Below, piece by piece: positions 41,430 to 50,018 of a stretch of 64,000 bases of DNA. Both the position numbers and the translations under genes were made by a program. Each line of letters starts with the position of its first letter. Positions within the stretch are counted from its first letter, which is position 1. The notes under the pieces are model-generated. The model ran no database searches. It was not told the origin of the DNA and saw only the letters and a program-made list of their open reading frames with translations. The stretch spans positions 2,523,825 to 2,587,824 of the forward strand of contig NZ_KB910516.1 of the NCBI RefSeq assembly GCF_000372825.1, written 5' to 3'. The DNA is from Methylobacterium sp. 77. GTDB lineage: Bacteria > Pseudomonadota > Alphaproteobacteria > Rhizobiales > Beijerinckiaceae.

Positions 41430-42461
41430 CTACTCGGCGGGAACCTGATGGCTCCCGAGCGGGCGGCCGCTCGCGTTCTTGGCCTGCTCCTCCTCGACCC
41501 AGAGGTCGTGGTGGACCTTGGCCCAGCCGAGATCGACCTTGCCGCTGCCCATGGCGTCGTAGGCGCCCTCCATGCCGAGCGTGCCGATATAGATATGGGC
41601 AAGGATGCCGGCGATGAAGGCGACGCCGATGAGCGCGTGGATCACCTGCATCAGCTGCATTCCGGTGATGTCGGTGAGCGCGAACGGGAAGATCATCATC
41701 AGGCCGGTGACGCTCATGGCCGTGCCGAACCCGATCACCATCCAGAACACCATCTTCTGGCCGGCGTTGAAGCGGAAGGCGCTCGGATGCTTGTTGCCGA
41801 CGAAGCCGCCGAAGGCCTTGATCCAGGCGATGTCGACCCTGTTCGGGATGTTGTCCTTCAGCCAGAGGACCAGCATCAGGGCGACCCCGATCATGAACGG
41901 CCACGCCAGGTAGATGTGGCTGAACTTGGCATATTGCGCCACCACGCCGAAGGCGTCGGCACCGATCAGCGGCATCAGCAGGCGCTTGCCGAAGATGTAG
42001 TTCAGCCCGGACAGGGCGAGGATGATGAAGCAGCTCGACGTCATCCAATGGGCGAAGCGCTCGAACCCGTTGAAGCGCAGGATCTTGCGGCCGGTATCGG
42101 GACCGCGCTCCATCATGATGCGGCCGCGGACGAAGTAGAACAGCGCCAGCAGGCCGATGGCGCCGAGGACGGCGAGCGCGCCGATCCAGGGCAGCCAGCC
42201 TTCGCGGAAGGCGCGATATTCCCGGCCCGCCGGCTGGATCAGGTTCGCGGCCTTGGCGTCGGGAATGGTGATGCGGCCGGAGATCTTCGGATCCTGCTTG
42301 AACAGGAATTCCTCGTTGACCGATTCCGCCGTCGGGTTCTGGCCCGTGGGATTGAGGCCGTCCCGCGTCTGCTGCGCGAACGCGGTCGAGGACGCGCCCA
42401 CGGCAGCCGTGAGGATGGTCGCCGCGATCAGCGTCCTGAAAGTCGTCACTGTCCGCCGCAT
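41430..42461 (-). CDS. fdoI: Formate dehydrogenase gamma subunit (cytochrome b556)
   Basis: The membrane diheme-b subunit that passes electrons from formate dehydrogenase to the quinone pool. The 343-residue product starts with a cleavable-looking signal (residues 1-29, ending SSTAFA), then a soluble region, then four to five transmembrane helices. The heme-ligand histidines lie in GFERFAHWMTSSCFI, FSHIYLAWPF and VIHALIGVAFIAGILAHIY. The N-terminal extension before the first heme helix is longer than the E. coli FdoI. It lies downstream of the alpha and beta subunit genes. In Methylorubrum extorquens the corresponding enzyme is called Fdh3. Confidence 0.93.
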   Translation of the reverse strand: MRRTVTTFRTLIAATILTAAVGASSTAFAQQTRDGLNPTGQNPTAESVNEEFLFKQDPKISGRITIPDAKAANLIQPAGREYRAFREGWLPWIGALAVLGAIGLLALFYFVRGRIMMERGPDTGRKILRFNGFERFAHWMTSSCFIILALSGLNYIFGKRLLMPLIGADAFGVVAQYAKFSHIYLAWPFMIGVALMLVLWLKDNIPNRVDIAWIKAFGGFVGNKHPSAFRFNAGQKMVFWMVIGFGTAMSVTGLMMIFPFALTDITGMQLMQVIHALIGVAFIAGILAHIYIGTLGMEGAYDAMGSGKVDLGWAKVHHDLWVEEEQAKNASGRPLGSHQVPAE

Positions 42462-42534
42462 CGGCGTTCCCTTCCCAAAGTCGTAACCCGCGCGAGCCTG
42501 TCGGGCGCGATTGCCCGCCAGGCGCGTCCGCCGC

Positions 42535-43131
42535 TCAGATGGCGACGGTTTCGCGATAGGCGGTCTTCCAGCCCCAGGCGCCGGAGCCGTAGCCGCGCTT
42601 GATCACGCGCTGCTTGTAGATCTCGGCGATCATCTCGCCGTCGCCCGCGAGCAATGCCTTGGTCGAGCACATCTCGGCACAGAGCGGCAGCTTGCCTTCG
42701 GCCAGACGGTTCGAGCCGTATTTCTCGTACTCGATGGTGGAGAGATCGGCCTCCGGGCCGCCGGCGCAGTAGGTGCACTTGTCCATCTTGCCGCGCGAAC
42801 CGAAATTGCCGACCTTCGGATATTGCGGCGCGCCGAACGGGCAGGCGTAGAAGCAGTAGCCGCAGCCGATGCAGATGTCCTTGGAGTGGAGCACCACCGC
42901 ATCGGCCGTGGTGTAGAAGCAGTTCACCGGGCACACCGCCGCACAGGGCGCGTCGGTGCAGTGCATGCAGGCCATGGAGACCGAGCGCTCGCCGGGCTTG
43001 CCGTCATTGAGGGTGACAACGCGCCGGCGGTTGATGCCCCACGGCACCTCGTGCTCGTTCTTGCAGGCGGTGACGCAGGCGTTGCATTCGATGCAGCGAT
43101 CCGCGTCGCAGAGGAATTTCATGCGAGCCAT
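42535..43131 (-). CDS. fdoH: Formate dehydrogenase beta subunit (four [4Fe-4S] clusters)
   Basis: A ferredoxin-like electron-transfer subunit of 198 residues. The cysteine motifs are visible: CDADRCIECNACVTACKNEHE, then CMHCTDAPCAAVCPVNC, CIGCGYCFYACPFGAP and CTYCAGG with later cysteines, giving four clusters. Unlike E. coli FdoH it lacks the C-terminal membrane anchor helix, so it must be held by the gamma subunit or be soluble on the periplasmic face. It begins 13 bases after the alpha subunit stop. It moves with the alpha subunit through the Tat route. Confidence 0.95.
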   Translation of the reverse strand: MARMKFLCDADRCIECNACVTACKNEHEVPWGINRRRVVTLNDGKPGERSVSMACMHCTDAPCAAVCPVNCFYTTADAVVLHSKDICIGCGYCFYACPFGAPQYPKVGNFGSRGKMDKCTYCAGGPEADLSTIEYEKYGSNRLAEGKLPLCAEMCSTKALLAGDGEMIAEIYKQRVIKRGYGSGAWGWKTAYRETVAI

Positions 43132-43143
43132 GGCGATGGTTCC

Positions 43144-46086
43144 TCAAACGGCCCGGATCTGACACAGGGTGCACTTCGTCTCCTGCATGCCCGTCACAGG
43201 ATCGAAGCCATAGGTCGTGGTGTTGTTGGAGCTTTCGCCCAGCACCACGGGGTCGGTGCCGTGCGGATAGAACTTCCGCATGTCGTCGCCCTGGTACCAG
43301 CCCGAGAAGTGGAACGGCATGAAGGCCACGCCCTTGCCGACACGGTCCGTCACCAGTGCCTTCACCTTGGCCTTGGCGTTGTTCTCCGGGCCTGAAACCC
43401 AGACGAACTGACCGTCCTTGATGCCGCGATCGGTGGCATCGCCGGTATTGATCTCGACGAACATGTCCTGCTGCAGCTCGGCCAGCCAAGGGTTGGACCG
43501 CGTCTCCTCGCCGCCGCCCTCGTATTCCACGAGACGGCCGGAGGTGAGGATGATCGGGAAGTCCTTGGCGATGCCGCGGTCGACCGCCGCCTTCTGCACC
43601 GAGAAGCCGATATTGGGCATCCGCAGCTGACGTTCGTCCGGCCGGGTCGGGTATTTGGCGACGAGGTCGGGGCGCGGCGTGTAGATCGGCTCGCGGTGCA
43701 CCGGCACGGGGTCGGGCAGGTTCCAGGCATTCGCCCGGGCCTTGCCGTTGCCGTAGGGCGTCACGCCATGGTCGAGGCAGACGCGCTGGATCCCGCCCGA
43801 CAGGTCGGTCGCCCAGCTCACGGCATCGATATTGGCCCCACCGGTCTTGGTGATGCTCGCCATCTCCTCGGCCGTGAGATCCTTCTCCCAGCCGAGCTTC
43901 TTGAACACCGCCATGGTGAATTCGGGATAGCCGTCGGTGAGCTCGGAACCCTTGGCGAAGGAATCCTCCGCCAGCAGCGTCACGCCGTTGCGCTCGGTGC
44001 CGAAGCGCGCCCGGAAGGTGCCGCCGCCATCCTTGATGTGAAGGTTGGTGTTGTAGAGGATGTGGGTGCCCGGATGCTTCAGCTCGGGCTTGCCCCAGCA
44101 CGGCCAGGGCAGGCCGTAATAATCACCGCCGACCTCCGGATCGTCCTTCGGCGCGCGCAGGGTGATCAGGTCGAACTTCGCCTGGTTGCGCATATGCGCC
44201 TTCAGGCGCTCGGGGCTCTGACCGCAATAGCCGGTCGACCAGCCGCCACGATTGATCTCCCGCAGGATGTCCTCCGCTTCGGGGACGTTTTCGACGACCT
44301 TGATGTTCTTGAACATCTTGTCGGCGAGGCCGAGCTTGGCCGCGAGGCGGTAGATCACCTCGTAATCGTTCTTCGACTCGAAGGCCGGCTTGACGATCTG
44401 CTCGCCCCATTGGAGCGAGCGGTTCGATGCCGTGCGGCTGCCGTCCATCTCCAGCGAGGTGCAGATCGGCAGGAGGTAGGTGTTGTCGCGCCGCGCATCG
44501 AGGGCGGCGAAGGTGGTCGGGTGCGGGTCCGCCACCACCAGGAGGTCGAGCTTGGTCAGGCCCTTCACCGCCTCGGGCAGGCGGGTGACGGTGTTGCCGC
44601 CATGGCCGAACACCATCATCGCCTTGATGCCGGTGCGCTGGTCGATCTGCTCCTCGGGCAGGTTCACGCCGTCGAACCACCGCGTCGAGGTGATGCCCGG
44701 CGCTTCCATGCTTTCCTTGCGGGTGCGGGCCTTGCGCCCGGCCTTGGCCGGAACCTCGTCGAACCGCCCCTGCAGCCAATCGTACTCGACCTCCCAGACG
44801 CGGGCCCAATGCTTCCAGGCGCCCTCGACGAGGCCGTAATAGAGCGGCAGCGACGTGACATCGAGGCCCATATCGGTGGCCCCCTGCACGTTGGTGTGGC
44901 CGCGGAAGATGTTGGCGCCGGTGCCCGGCTTGCCGACATTGCCGGTGGCGAGACAGAGGATGCAGAGCGCCCGGACGTTGGCGGTGCCCACCGTGTGCTG
45001 GGTCGCGCCCATGCACCAGATCAGCGTCGAGGGCTTCTCCTTGGCGAATTTCTCCGCCACGCGGCGCAGCTGTTCACCCGGCACGCCGGACACGCGCTCG
45101 ACTTCCTCGGGGTTCCACTTGGCGACTTCCTTGCGGACGTCGTCCATGGCGTAGACGCGCTGGCTGATGAATTCCTTGTCTTCCCAGCCGTTCTCGAACA
45201 CGTGCCAGAGGATGCCCCAGACCACCGGGATATCGGTGCCGGAGCGGATACGGACGTAATCGGTGGCGTGCGCCGCCGTCCGCGTGAAGCGCGGATCGAT
45301 GACGATCATGTTGGCGCGGTTGATCTCCTTGCCCGACAGCACGTGCTGGAGGGAGACCGGGTGCGCCTCGGCCGGGTTGCCGCCGAGGATGATCATCGTC
45401 TTGGCGTTGCGGATGTCGTTGTAGGAATTGGTCTGGGCGCCGTAGCCCCAGGTATTGGCGACGCCGGCCACCGTGGTGGAGTGACAGATGCGCGCCTGAT
45501 GATCGACCGAGTTGGTGCCCCAGAAGGCGCCGAACTTGCGGAAGATATAGGCTGCCTCGTTGGTGAACTTGGCCGAGCCGAGCCAGTAGACGGAATCGGG
45601 GCCGTACTTGTCGCGCAGGCCGGTGATCTTGTCGCCGATCTCGTCGATCGCCTGATCCCACGAGATCCGGGTCCATTGCCCGTCGACCATCTTCATCGGG
45701 TATTTCAGGCGGCGGTCGCTCGACACGAGTTCGCGGATCGCCGCGCCCTTGGCGCAATGCGTGCCCCGGTTGATCGGGCTGCTGAAGGACGGCTCCTGGC
45801 CGACCCAGACGCCGTTCACGACCTCGGCCGTCACCGTGCACCCGACCGAGCAGTGGGTGCAGATGTTCTTCTTGATCGTCACCTCGCCACCGCTCACGGC
45901 GGAGCCCGCGGCCTGGGCCTTGCGCACCGAGCCGAGCTGGATCGAGCCGGCGGCGGCGAGGCCTCCGGCGACGAGACCGGAATTACGCAGGAAGGCGCGA
46001 CGGTCGATCGCTCTCGGCGTCTCGCCGATGGTGACGGCCTGGTGGAACGTGCGGCCAGGGCCGCCGGTCTTGCGCTTGATCAGCAT
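43144..46086 (-). CDS. fdoG: Formate dehydrogenase alpha subunit, Tat-exported, Cys type
   Basis: The molybdopterin- or tungstopterin-bis(guanine dinucleotide) enzyme oxidising formate to CO2. The 980-residue protein has a twin-arginine signal (DRRAFLRNSG, about residues 29-38), a [4Fe-4S] motif (CTHCSVGCT...), and the active-site segment DHQARICHSTTVAG. The ligand to the metal is Cys where the E. coli enzyme has Sec, so no SECIS element is needed. The histidine next to it is conserved. The C-terminal Mo-dinucleotide-binding domain ends in MQETKCTLCQIRAV. It is preceded by the Tat peptide and chaperone genes. Confidence 0.96.
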   Translation of the reverse strand: MLIKRKTGGPGRTFHQAVTIGETPRAIDRRAFLRNSGLVAGGLAAAGSIQLGSVRKAQAAGSAVSGGEVTIKKNICTHCSVGCTVTAEVVNGVWVGQEPSFSSPINRGTHCAKGAAIRELVSSDRRLKYPMKMVDGQWTRISWDQAIDEIGDKITGLRDKYGPDSVYWLGSAKFTNEAAYIFRKFGAFWGTNSVDHQARICHSTTVAGVANTWGYGAQTNSYNDIRNAKTMIILGGNPAEAHPVSLQHVLSGKEINRANMIVIDPRFTRTAAHATDYVRIRSGTDIPVVWGILWHVFENGWEDKEFISQRVYAMDDVRKEVAKWNPEEVERVSGVPGEQLRRVAEKFAKEKPSTLIWCMGATQHTVGTANVRALCILCLATGNVGKPGTGANIFRGHTNVQGATDMGLDVTSLPLYYGLVEGAWKHWARVWEVEYDWLQGRFDEVPAKAGRKARTRKESMEAPGITSTRWFDGVNLPEEQIDQRTGIKAMMVFGHGGNTVTRLPEAVKGLTKLDLLVVADPHPTTFAALDARRDNTYLLPICTSLEMDGSRTASNRSLQWGEQIVKPAFESKNDYEVIYRLAAKLGLADKMFKNIKVVENVPEAEDILREINRGGWSTGYCGQSPERLKAHMRNQAKFDLITLRAPKDDPEVGGDYYGLPWPCWGKPELKHPGTHILYNTNLHIKDGGGTFRARFGTERNGVTLLAEDSFAKGSELTDGYPEFTMAVFKKLGWEKDLTAEEMASITKTGGANIDAVSWATDLSGGIQRVCLDHGVTPYGNGKARANAWNLPDPVPVHREPIYTPRPDLVAKYPTRPDERQLRMPNIGFSVQKAAVDRGIAKDFPIILTSGRLVEYEGGGEETRSNPWLAELQQDMFVEINTGDATDRGIKDGQFVWVSGPENNAKAKVKALVTDRVGKGVAFMPFHFSGWYQGDDMRKFYPHGTDPVVLGESSNNTTTYGFDPVTGMQETKCTLCQIRAV

Positions 46087-46093
46087 GGCGCCC

Positions 46094-46318
46094 TCAATTC
46101 TTCTTCAGGGTCTCGTAGCCGTTGGTCCGGTAGAACGCCTTCACGTGGTCGGACTCGCGGTAGCGGGCCTTCGTCTCTTCGGCGCCCGGATCGTAGGCCT
46201 GTGCCGGCGTCGCGATCATCGGCTGGGCCGTGATCGCGGCGGCAGCCGCCACCGACCCGCCGCCGAGGGCGCGGAAGAAATGGCGCCGTCCCATCTCGTC
46301 CTTTCGATCGTCCCGCAT
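46094..46318 (-). CDS. Tat-signal small protein of formate dehydrogenase regions
   Basis: A 74-residue protein with a twin-arginine motif (GRRHFFRALGGG, then a hydrophobic AAAAAI stretch to about residue 41) and a short mature part with KARYRESDHVKAFYRTNGYETLKK. AGGAG lies 7 bases upstream of the ATG at 46318. It fits the family described as formate dehydrogenase region TAT target (TIGR02811), which always sits beside formate dehydrogenase genes; its role is not known. It is 7 bases ahead of the alpha subunit gene, so it is tightly coupled. Confidence 0.88.
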   Translation of the reverse strand: MRDDRKDEMGRRHFFRALGGGSVAAAAAITAQPMIATPAQAYDPGAEETKARYRESDHVKAFYRTNGYETLKKN

Positions 46319-46362
46319 GCTCGTCACTCCTGAATGCGACCGATGTCTCATTGGCCCCTGCC

Positions 46363-47013
46363 TCATGCGTCGAGCGCGTAGGCCTGAGTCTCGATTCCGA
46401 TGAAGATCCGACCGAGGTCACCCACGGCGCGGTAGAAGGACGAACGGGAATTGGCCGCCACATCGTCGAACAGGCGCCCGGCCCAGGGCTCGAGATGCCG
46501 CTCGAAGAAGGTGCGATCGGCGCCGGGTTCGGTCTCGAACCTTCCGGAGACCAGACCCGCCATGGTCTCGAGCAGCAGGGCGACATGGTCTTCCGGCTCG
46601 CTCATCCCGCCGGTGGCTTCGATGCCGAGGCGAGCCAGATCCTCGCGGATGCGCGCCAGCGGCCGTTCGTTGAGAAAGCCGGTGAGGTAGTATGAGGCGT
46701 GCAGGACCACCTCGCCGCGTCCGACACCGACGAAGAGATCGAAATACTCGCGTTTCACCTTGGCGAGTGCCGCATTGGCCGCTTCGCGTGCGAGGGCGGA
46801 ACAGGCCTTGCCCAAAGGATTCTCGTCGCCGCCCGAGCCCGCGAGGATCGACAGAATGTCGTCGGACGGTTCCCGGCCGGTCAGAGCCGCCAGAAGGTCG
46901 TAGAGATGCGCGCGCAGCAGATCGACGTCGTCGGCGCCTCCCGCCATCAGGCCTGGCGCGCCGGAAGCGGAACCCGCTTCAACCTCGCGCAACAACTCTA
47001 CCGAACGCATCAC
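46363..47013 (-). CDS. TorD/DmsD-family molybdoenzyme chaperone
   Basis: An all-helical protein of 216 residues. Members of this family bind Tat signals of Mo enzymes and hold them back until the cofactor is inserted. Recognisable: LRAHLYDLLAALTGREPS, then KREYFDLFVGVGRGEVVLHASYYLTGFLNERPLA, then EPEDHVALLLETMAGLV and FFERHLEPWAGRLF. The E-P-E-D-H segment is typical of the TorD group. It is the gene before the Tat peptide and the alpha subunit. It may start at MRSVELL three bases later. No separate FdhE is present. Confidence 0.92.
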   Translation of the reverse strand: MMRSVELLREVEAGSASGAPGLMAGGADDVDLLRAHLYDLLAALTGREPSDDILSILAGSGGDENPLGKACSALAREAANAALAKVKREYFDLFVGVGRGEVVLHASYYLTGFLNERPLARIREDLARLGIEATGGMSEPEDHVALLLETMAGLVSGRFETEPGADRTFFERHLEPWAGRLFDDVAANSRSSFYRAVGDLGRIFIGIETQAYALDA

Positions 47014-47105
47014 ATCCCTCAGGCCGCCACGTTTCGCGGGCGAAGTGTATTCACTTCTGCCACCATAGCCCGGAACGGGATGTCCGCAATCTAGTTTTTA
47101 ACGGC

Positions 47106-47759
47106 TCAAAGCGGGACGGCGCCGCCATGTCGTCGCGGTTTCGGTACGCCCGCATCCTCGGGCTGCCGTCGCGGCGCGGAAACGGGCAGGCTCGGCCCGG
47201 ATGTCTGCGATGCGAGGAGCACGGGTTCAGGGTCGACTTGTTCCGTTTCTTCGTCGGTCGTCGCCGAAACAGGCTCCTCCCCCGGTTCGTCCGTCTCGCC
47301 GATCCCGGACGTCACGGTCACCGGCTCCGTTGCCGCCTCGGGCTCCGCGACGGGCGTCCCGTCGAAGATGTCGCGCAGCATGGCCTTGATGTCGTCCGTG
47401 GGCAGGAGCGGTCCGTTTCCCGGCACGCCGCCGACCACGTTCCAGTCATAGGCATATTCTCGCGCTTCGCTGACATAGTCGCGGATGTTGGTGTCGAGGG
47501 ACCACATCCGGCGCAAGGCCGCCTTGCGCATCATCATCGGCACACCCGCCCGGAGGAATTGGGCGAGGTCGGTCTGGGCCGTCAGACTGTCCAGCGAGGG
47601 CAGCTTCGCGAGTTCCTCGGGAGGCAGCGACCCGGCTTCGTCGAGCTCTTCCAAGAGGGGTGCCGCCTCGGTCTCCGTGGGCAGGCTCGCGGGCGGGGCC
47701 TCGCGGACGAGGGCGCGCTTGCGCTTCGACCAGCGGGAGAGGAAATCGCCGCCGCTCAT
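47106..47759 (-). CDS. DUF3306-family protein
   Basis: A 217-residue protein: GDFLSRWSKRKRALV near the N-terminus, then a variable acidic linker with LPPEELAKLPSLDSLT, then LAQFLRAGVPMMMRKAALRRMW and DYVSEAREYAYDWNVVGGVPG, and a low-complexity C-terminal third with EPVTVTSG. This matches DUF3306 proteins, found beside formate dehydrogenase genes in proteobacteria; function unknown. Its start overlaps the stop of the DUF3305 gene by four bases. The helical core with many Met residues suggests a chaperone-like role, but that is a guess. Confidence 0.88.
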   Translation of the reverse strand: MSGGDFLSRWSKRKRALVREAPPASLPTETEAAPLLEELDEAGSLPPEELAKLPSLDSLTAQTDLAQFLRAGVPMMMRKAALRRMWSLDTNIRDYVSEAREYAYDWNVVGGVPGNGPLLPTDDIKAMLRDIFDGTPVAEPEAATEPVTVTSGIGETDEPGEEPVSATTDEETEQVDPEPVLLASQTSGPSLPVSAPRRQPEDAGVPKPRRHGGAVPL

Positions 47760-48304
47760 CCCTCGTCCCCCCTCCTGCGGGTGCCGGTTCCCTGGCGGGC
47801 CAGCGCCTCGGGGTCGGCCCTGTCGCGCTTGCGCTTATGGAACACCTGCTCGACATGGAAGGCCTCAAAGAAGGCCAGGACTTTGGCCTGGATCTCCACC
47901 GGCATCGGCACCGCTTCCACCACCTCGCCGATGCCCTCTGCCATGGATTCGCCCTCGTAGGGATCGGCCGTCACGTTCGCGACCGCGTAGCTCGAATCCG
48001 CGACTTGCCGCAGGGCGACCCAGAGCGAGGGACGGCCCGAGATCAGGTTGTCGCGGTAATGCGAGGTTTCGGCCGGATGGAGCGAGACCTCGTAGGCGCC
48101 GGCATAGAAGGTCTCCTCCTCCGGCGTCGCCGACAGCGTGGTCCAGGGCGCGGTGGCGGGAATCGCCGGCAGCGCCGCGACCGGAAGCCAGGCATGGCTC
48201 GCCCAGCAGCTCTTCAGGGTCCGCTTGGCGACTATGATCCCGACTTCGAACCGGTCGTCAGGGGGCGGCGCGGGCGTGTCGCCGGTCGGGTCCTGTTCGG
48301 TCAT
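47756..48304 (-). CDS. DUF3305-family protein
   Basis: A 182-residue protein that starts overlapping the stop of the preceding gene (ATGA). The conserved pattern is RFEVGIIVAKRTLKSCWASHAWLPVA, then TFYAGAYEVSLHPAETSHYRDNLISGRPSLWVALR, then AVPMPVEIQAKVLAFFEAFHVEQVFHKRKRD. It fits DUF3305, which in other alphaproteobacteria pairs with DUF3306 beside formate dehydrogenase. The longer frame to 48718 is an artefact. Function unknown. A basic C-terminal tail follows (RDRADPEALARQGTGTRRRG). Confidence 0.87.
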   Translation of the reverse strand: MTEQDPTGDTPAPPPDDRFEVGIIVAKRTLKSCWASHAWLPVAALPAIPATAPWTTLSATPEEETFYAGAYEVSLHPAETSHYRDNLISGRPSLWVALRQVADSSYAVANVTADPYEGESMAEGIGEVVEAVPMPVEIQAKVLAFFEAFHVEQVFHKRKRDRADPEALARQGTGTRRRGDEG

Positions 48305-49311
48305 GCGGCCTCCGAACCGGCGGCGATCGGCAATCCCGCCACGAGATTCTGGGGTTTGAAGGACAGGCGCTTGTCGGAATCCATCGCCATCAGGAGATAG
48401 ACCGGACGACCGGCGACGCGCGGATCGATCCTCGAATCGTCGGGAAACGTCATGCGAAACAGGGCGAGGATGCGTTCGCGACCGCGATCGTCCAGTTCCT
48501 CGTTGTTCCACAATGCGTTGCCGATGCGGGTCGCCTGTGCGTCGAGTCCGATGAACCAACGCCAATCCGGGTCTTCGATCGCCTCGATCGGCTCGATTGT
48601 CGCCTCCACGGACATGAGATGGCGCAGCCAGGCCTCGATGGCGCGGGCCAGTCCTTGGCGGCTCTTCGGGTTGCTCCCGAGGTTGAGCGCCATGGTGAAA
48701 GCGTCCGAGCGGCTCCAATACGTCCAGGCGGTCTCGTCGGTCAGCACGTCGAGTTCGTTCGCCGGCTCCTTGCCGAGCATGGCGACGAGGGGAGATTGCG
48801 CGGCTCCGGTCTCCCGCGCCTCGATCACTTCGGCATCGGCCAGAAGCGCCGCGCCATCCACGAACGAGACGCGCTGGGGCCGGAAGAAAAGCTCGCCCGC
48901 ACGCAGGGTGTAGGGGTCGTCGCAGCCATCGAGGGCGTTGCGTAAGATGAGATGCGCCAATTGGTTAAGGAAGATCGGAGGGGTGCCGTTCAGGCCGCTC
49001 CGGACGAGATCGAGATAGGCCGCCTCGACCGAGCGAGCGGCCGTGAGCCGGTCGCGAAAGGCGAGCATCATCGTCCAGTTCTCGCGCGCATCCGCGTCGG
49101 CCATCGCGGCGATTTCGCCGGGGGAGACCGCCCGGCGCGGCGCCCTCACGAGGCTGCGGTGGAGCGCGCGCTCGGCCATGCACGCCTCCTCCGGCGGCAC
49201 GAGTTCCGGCCTCGCGAGATAGGCGAGGATCAGCTCGTCTGTGACTGCAAGACCACCGCCCTCTGTGCGCCCGGCAAGATGGTGGCCGCTGGAGACCCAG
49301 AACTCGGTCAT
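48301..49311 (-). CDS. Conserved hypothetical protein of the formate dehydrogenase island (DUF6352-like)
   Basis: A 336-residue protein opening with MTEFWVSSGHHLAGRTEGGGLAVTDELI, then LARPELVPPEEAC, FRDRLTAARSVEAAYLDLV and PIFLNQLAHLILRNAL, and closing with PVYLLMAMDSDKRLSFKPQNL. I recall this pattern as DUF6352, a family without known function that goes with formate dehydrogenase clusters. Predicted mostly helical and cytosolic, with no metal-binding motifs obvious. It overlaps its neighbours at both ends by four bases, so its product is likely needed in fixed ratio with them. Confidence 0.85.
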   Translation of the reverse strand: MTEFWVSSGHHLAGRTEGGGLAVTDELILAYLARPELVPPEEACMAERALHRSLVRAPRRAVSPGEIAAMADADARENWTMMLAFRDRLTAARSVEAAYLDLVRSGLNGTPPIFLNQLAHLILRNALDGCDDPYTLRAGELFFRPQRVSFVDGAALLADAEVIEARETGAAQSPLVAMLGKEPANELDVLTDETAWTYWSRSDAFTMALNLGSNPKSRQGLARAIEAWLRHLMSVEATIEPIEAIEDPDWRWFIGLDAQATRIGNALWNNEELDDRGRERILALFRMTFPDDSRIDPRVAGRPVYLLMAMDSDKRLSFKPQNLVAGLPIAAGSEAA

Positions 49312-49886
49312 CGTCCTTCGCCTTCCGATACTCGTTCTTGTGCCATGCCGATGAGGTCCGCCCGCTCCTCGGGCTCGTCATCGGTCTCGACGAAGGTGAA
49401 GGCCCTGGCATGGGCGTGAAGCCTGTCGGCTCCCGCCATTCCCGGCCCGCGCTGATGCAAGGTGCGGAACGCCTCGCGGATTTCCCCCTCCTCGAACGTC
49501 CGATGGAGGGCGATCACGCTTCCGATTGCGGGCTGACACAGGGAGGAAGCGAAAGCGATTTCCTCCGCCGCCGCGATCCTGGCCACGTCCAGGCTCGGCG
49601 CGCCGAGGCGATCACGGAGGTGATGCGCCAGGTCCTCGACAGCCGCGTCCCGCTCCGTTTCCGTCGCCTCGCTGACCACGACGAGGGTGGAGAACCCGAG
49701 CGAGGTCACACCGAGGAATCCGGAGCGGAACGCCGTCCGCTCCTTGCCTTCGAGACGCGCGACATCAGCATCCCAGAAGAGGAACGATCCCGTCACGGCC
49801 CATTCGCCCGGCTCGGCAGCCTTCGCGAAGACGAAGGTGTCCGAAGGGTCGAGTCGTAAGGTCCGTGGAAGTTTGAGACTGCTCAT
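49308..49886 (-). CDS. Conserved hypothetical protein of the formate dehydrogenase island (DUF6505-like)
   Basis: A 192-residue protein. It opens with LKLPRTLRLDPSDTFVFAKAAEPGEWAVTGSF, followed by FRSGFLGVTSLGFSTLVVVSEAT and then LAHHLRDRLGAPSLDVARIAAAEEIAFASSLC, and ends acidic. I recall this as DUF6505; function unknown. It heads a run of four overlapping genes (with the DUF6352-like, DUF3305 and DUF3306 genes) upstream of the chaperone. The alpha-beta layout with a single conserved-looking cysteine (SSLCQPAIGS) is notable. Confidence 0.83.
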   Translation of the reverse strand: MSSLKLPRTLRLDPSDTFVFAKAAEPGEWAVTGSFLFWDADVARLEGKERTAFRSGFLGVTSLGFSTLVVVSEATETERDAAVEDLAHHLRDRLGAPSLDVARIAAAEEIAFASSLCQPAIGSVIALHRTFEEGEIREAFRTLHQRGPGMAGADRLHAHARAFTFVETDDEPEERADLIGMAQERVSEGEGR

Positions 49887-50018
49887 CGAGACTTCCGAAA
49901 ATCCATCCTGATGCTGGCCGTCGAACTCGCATCTCGGCCAGCGGAGCCGGTCATCACCGTCAACGCTTCTGTCGGGTGTCGGGAACCAGGACCTGCTTTC
50001 AGCACGACGAGGACGCGG

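Noticed and set aside
43144..46086. Selenocysteine in the formate dehydrogenase alpha subunit
   Set aside because: The frame is uninterrupted and the metal ligand codon in RICHSTTVAG encodes Cys; no in-frame TGA.
43696..46233. 845-residue plus-strand ORF opposite the formate dehydrogenase alpha subunit
   Set aside because: Same reason: low-complexity His/Arg/Asp-rich translation with no motifs, mirrored by a fully conserved gene.
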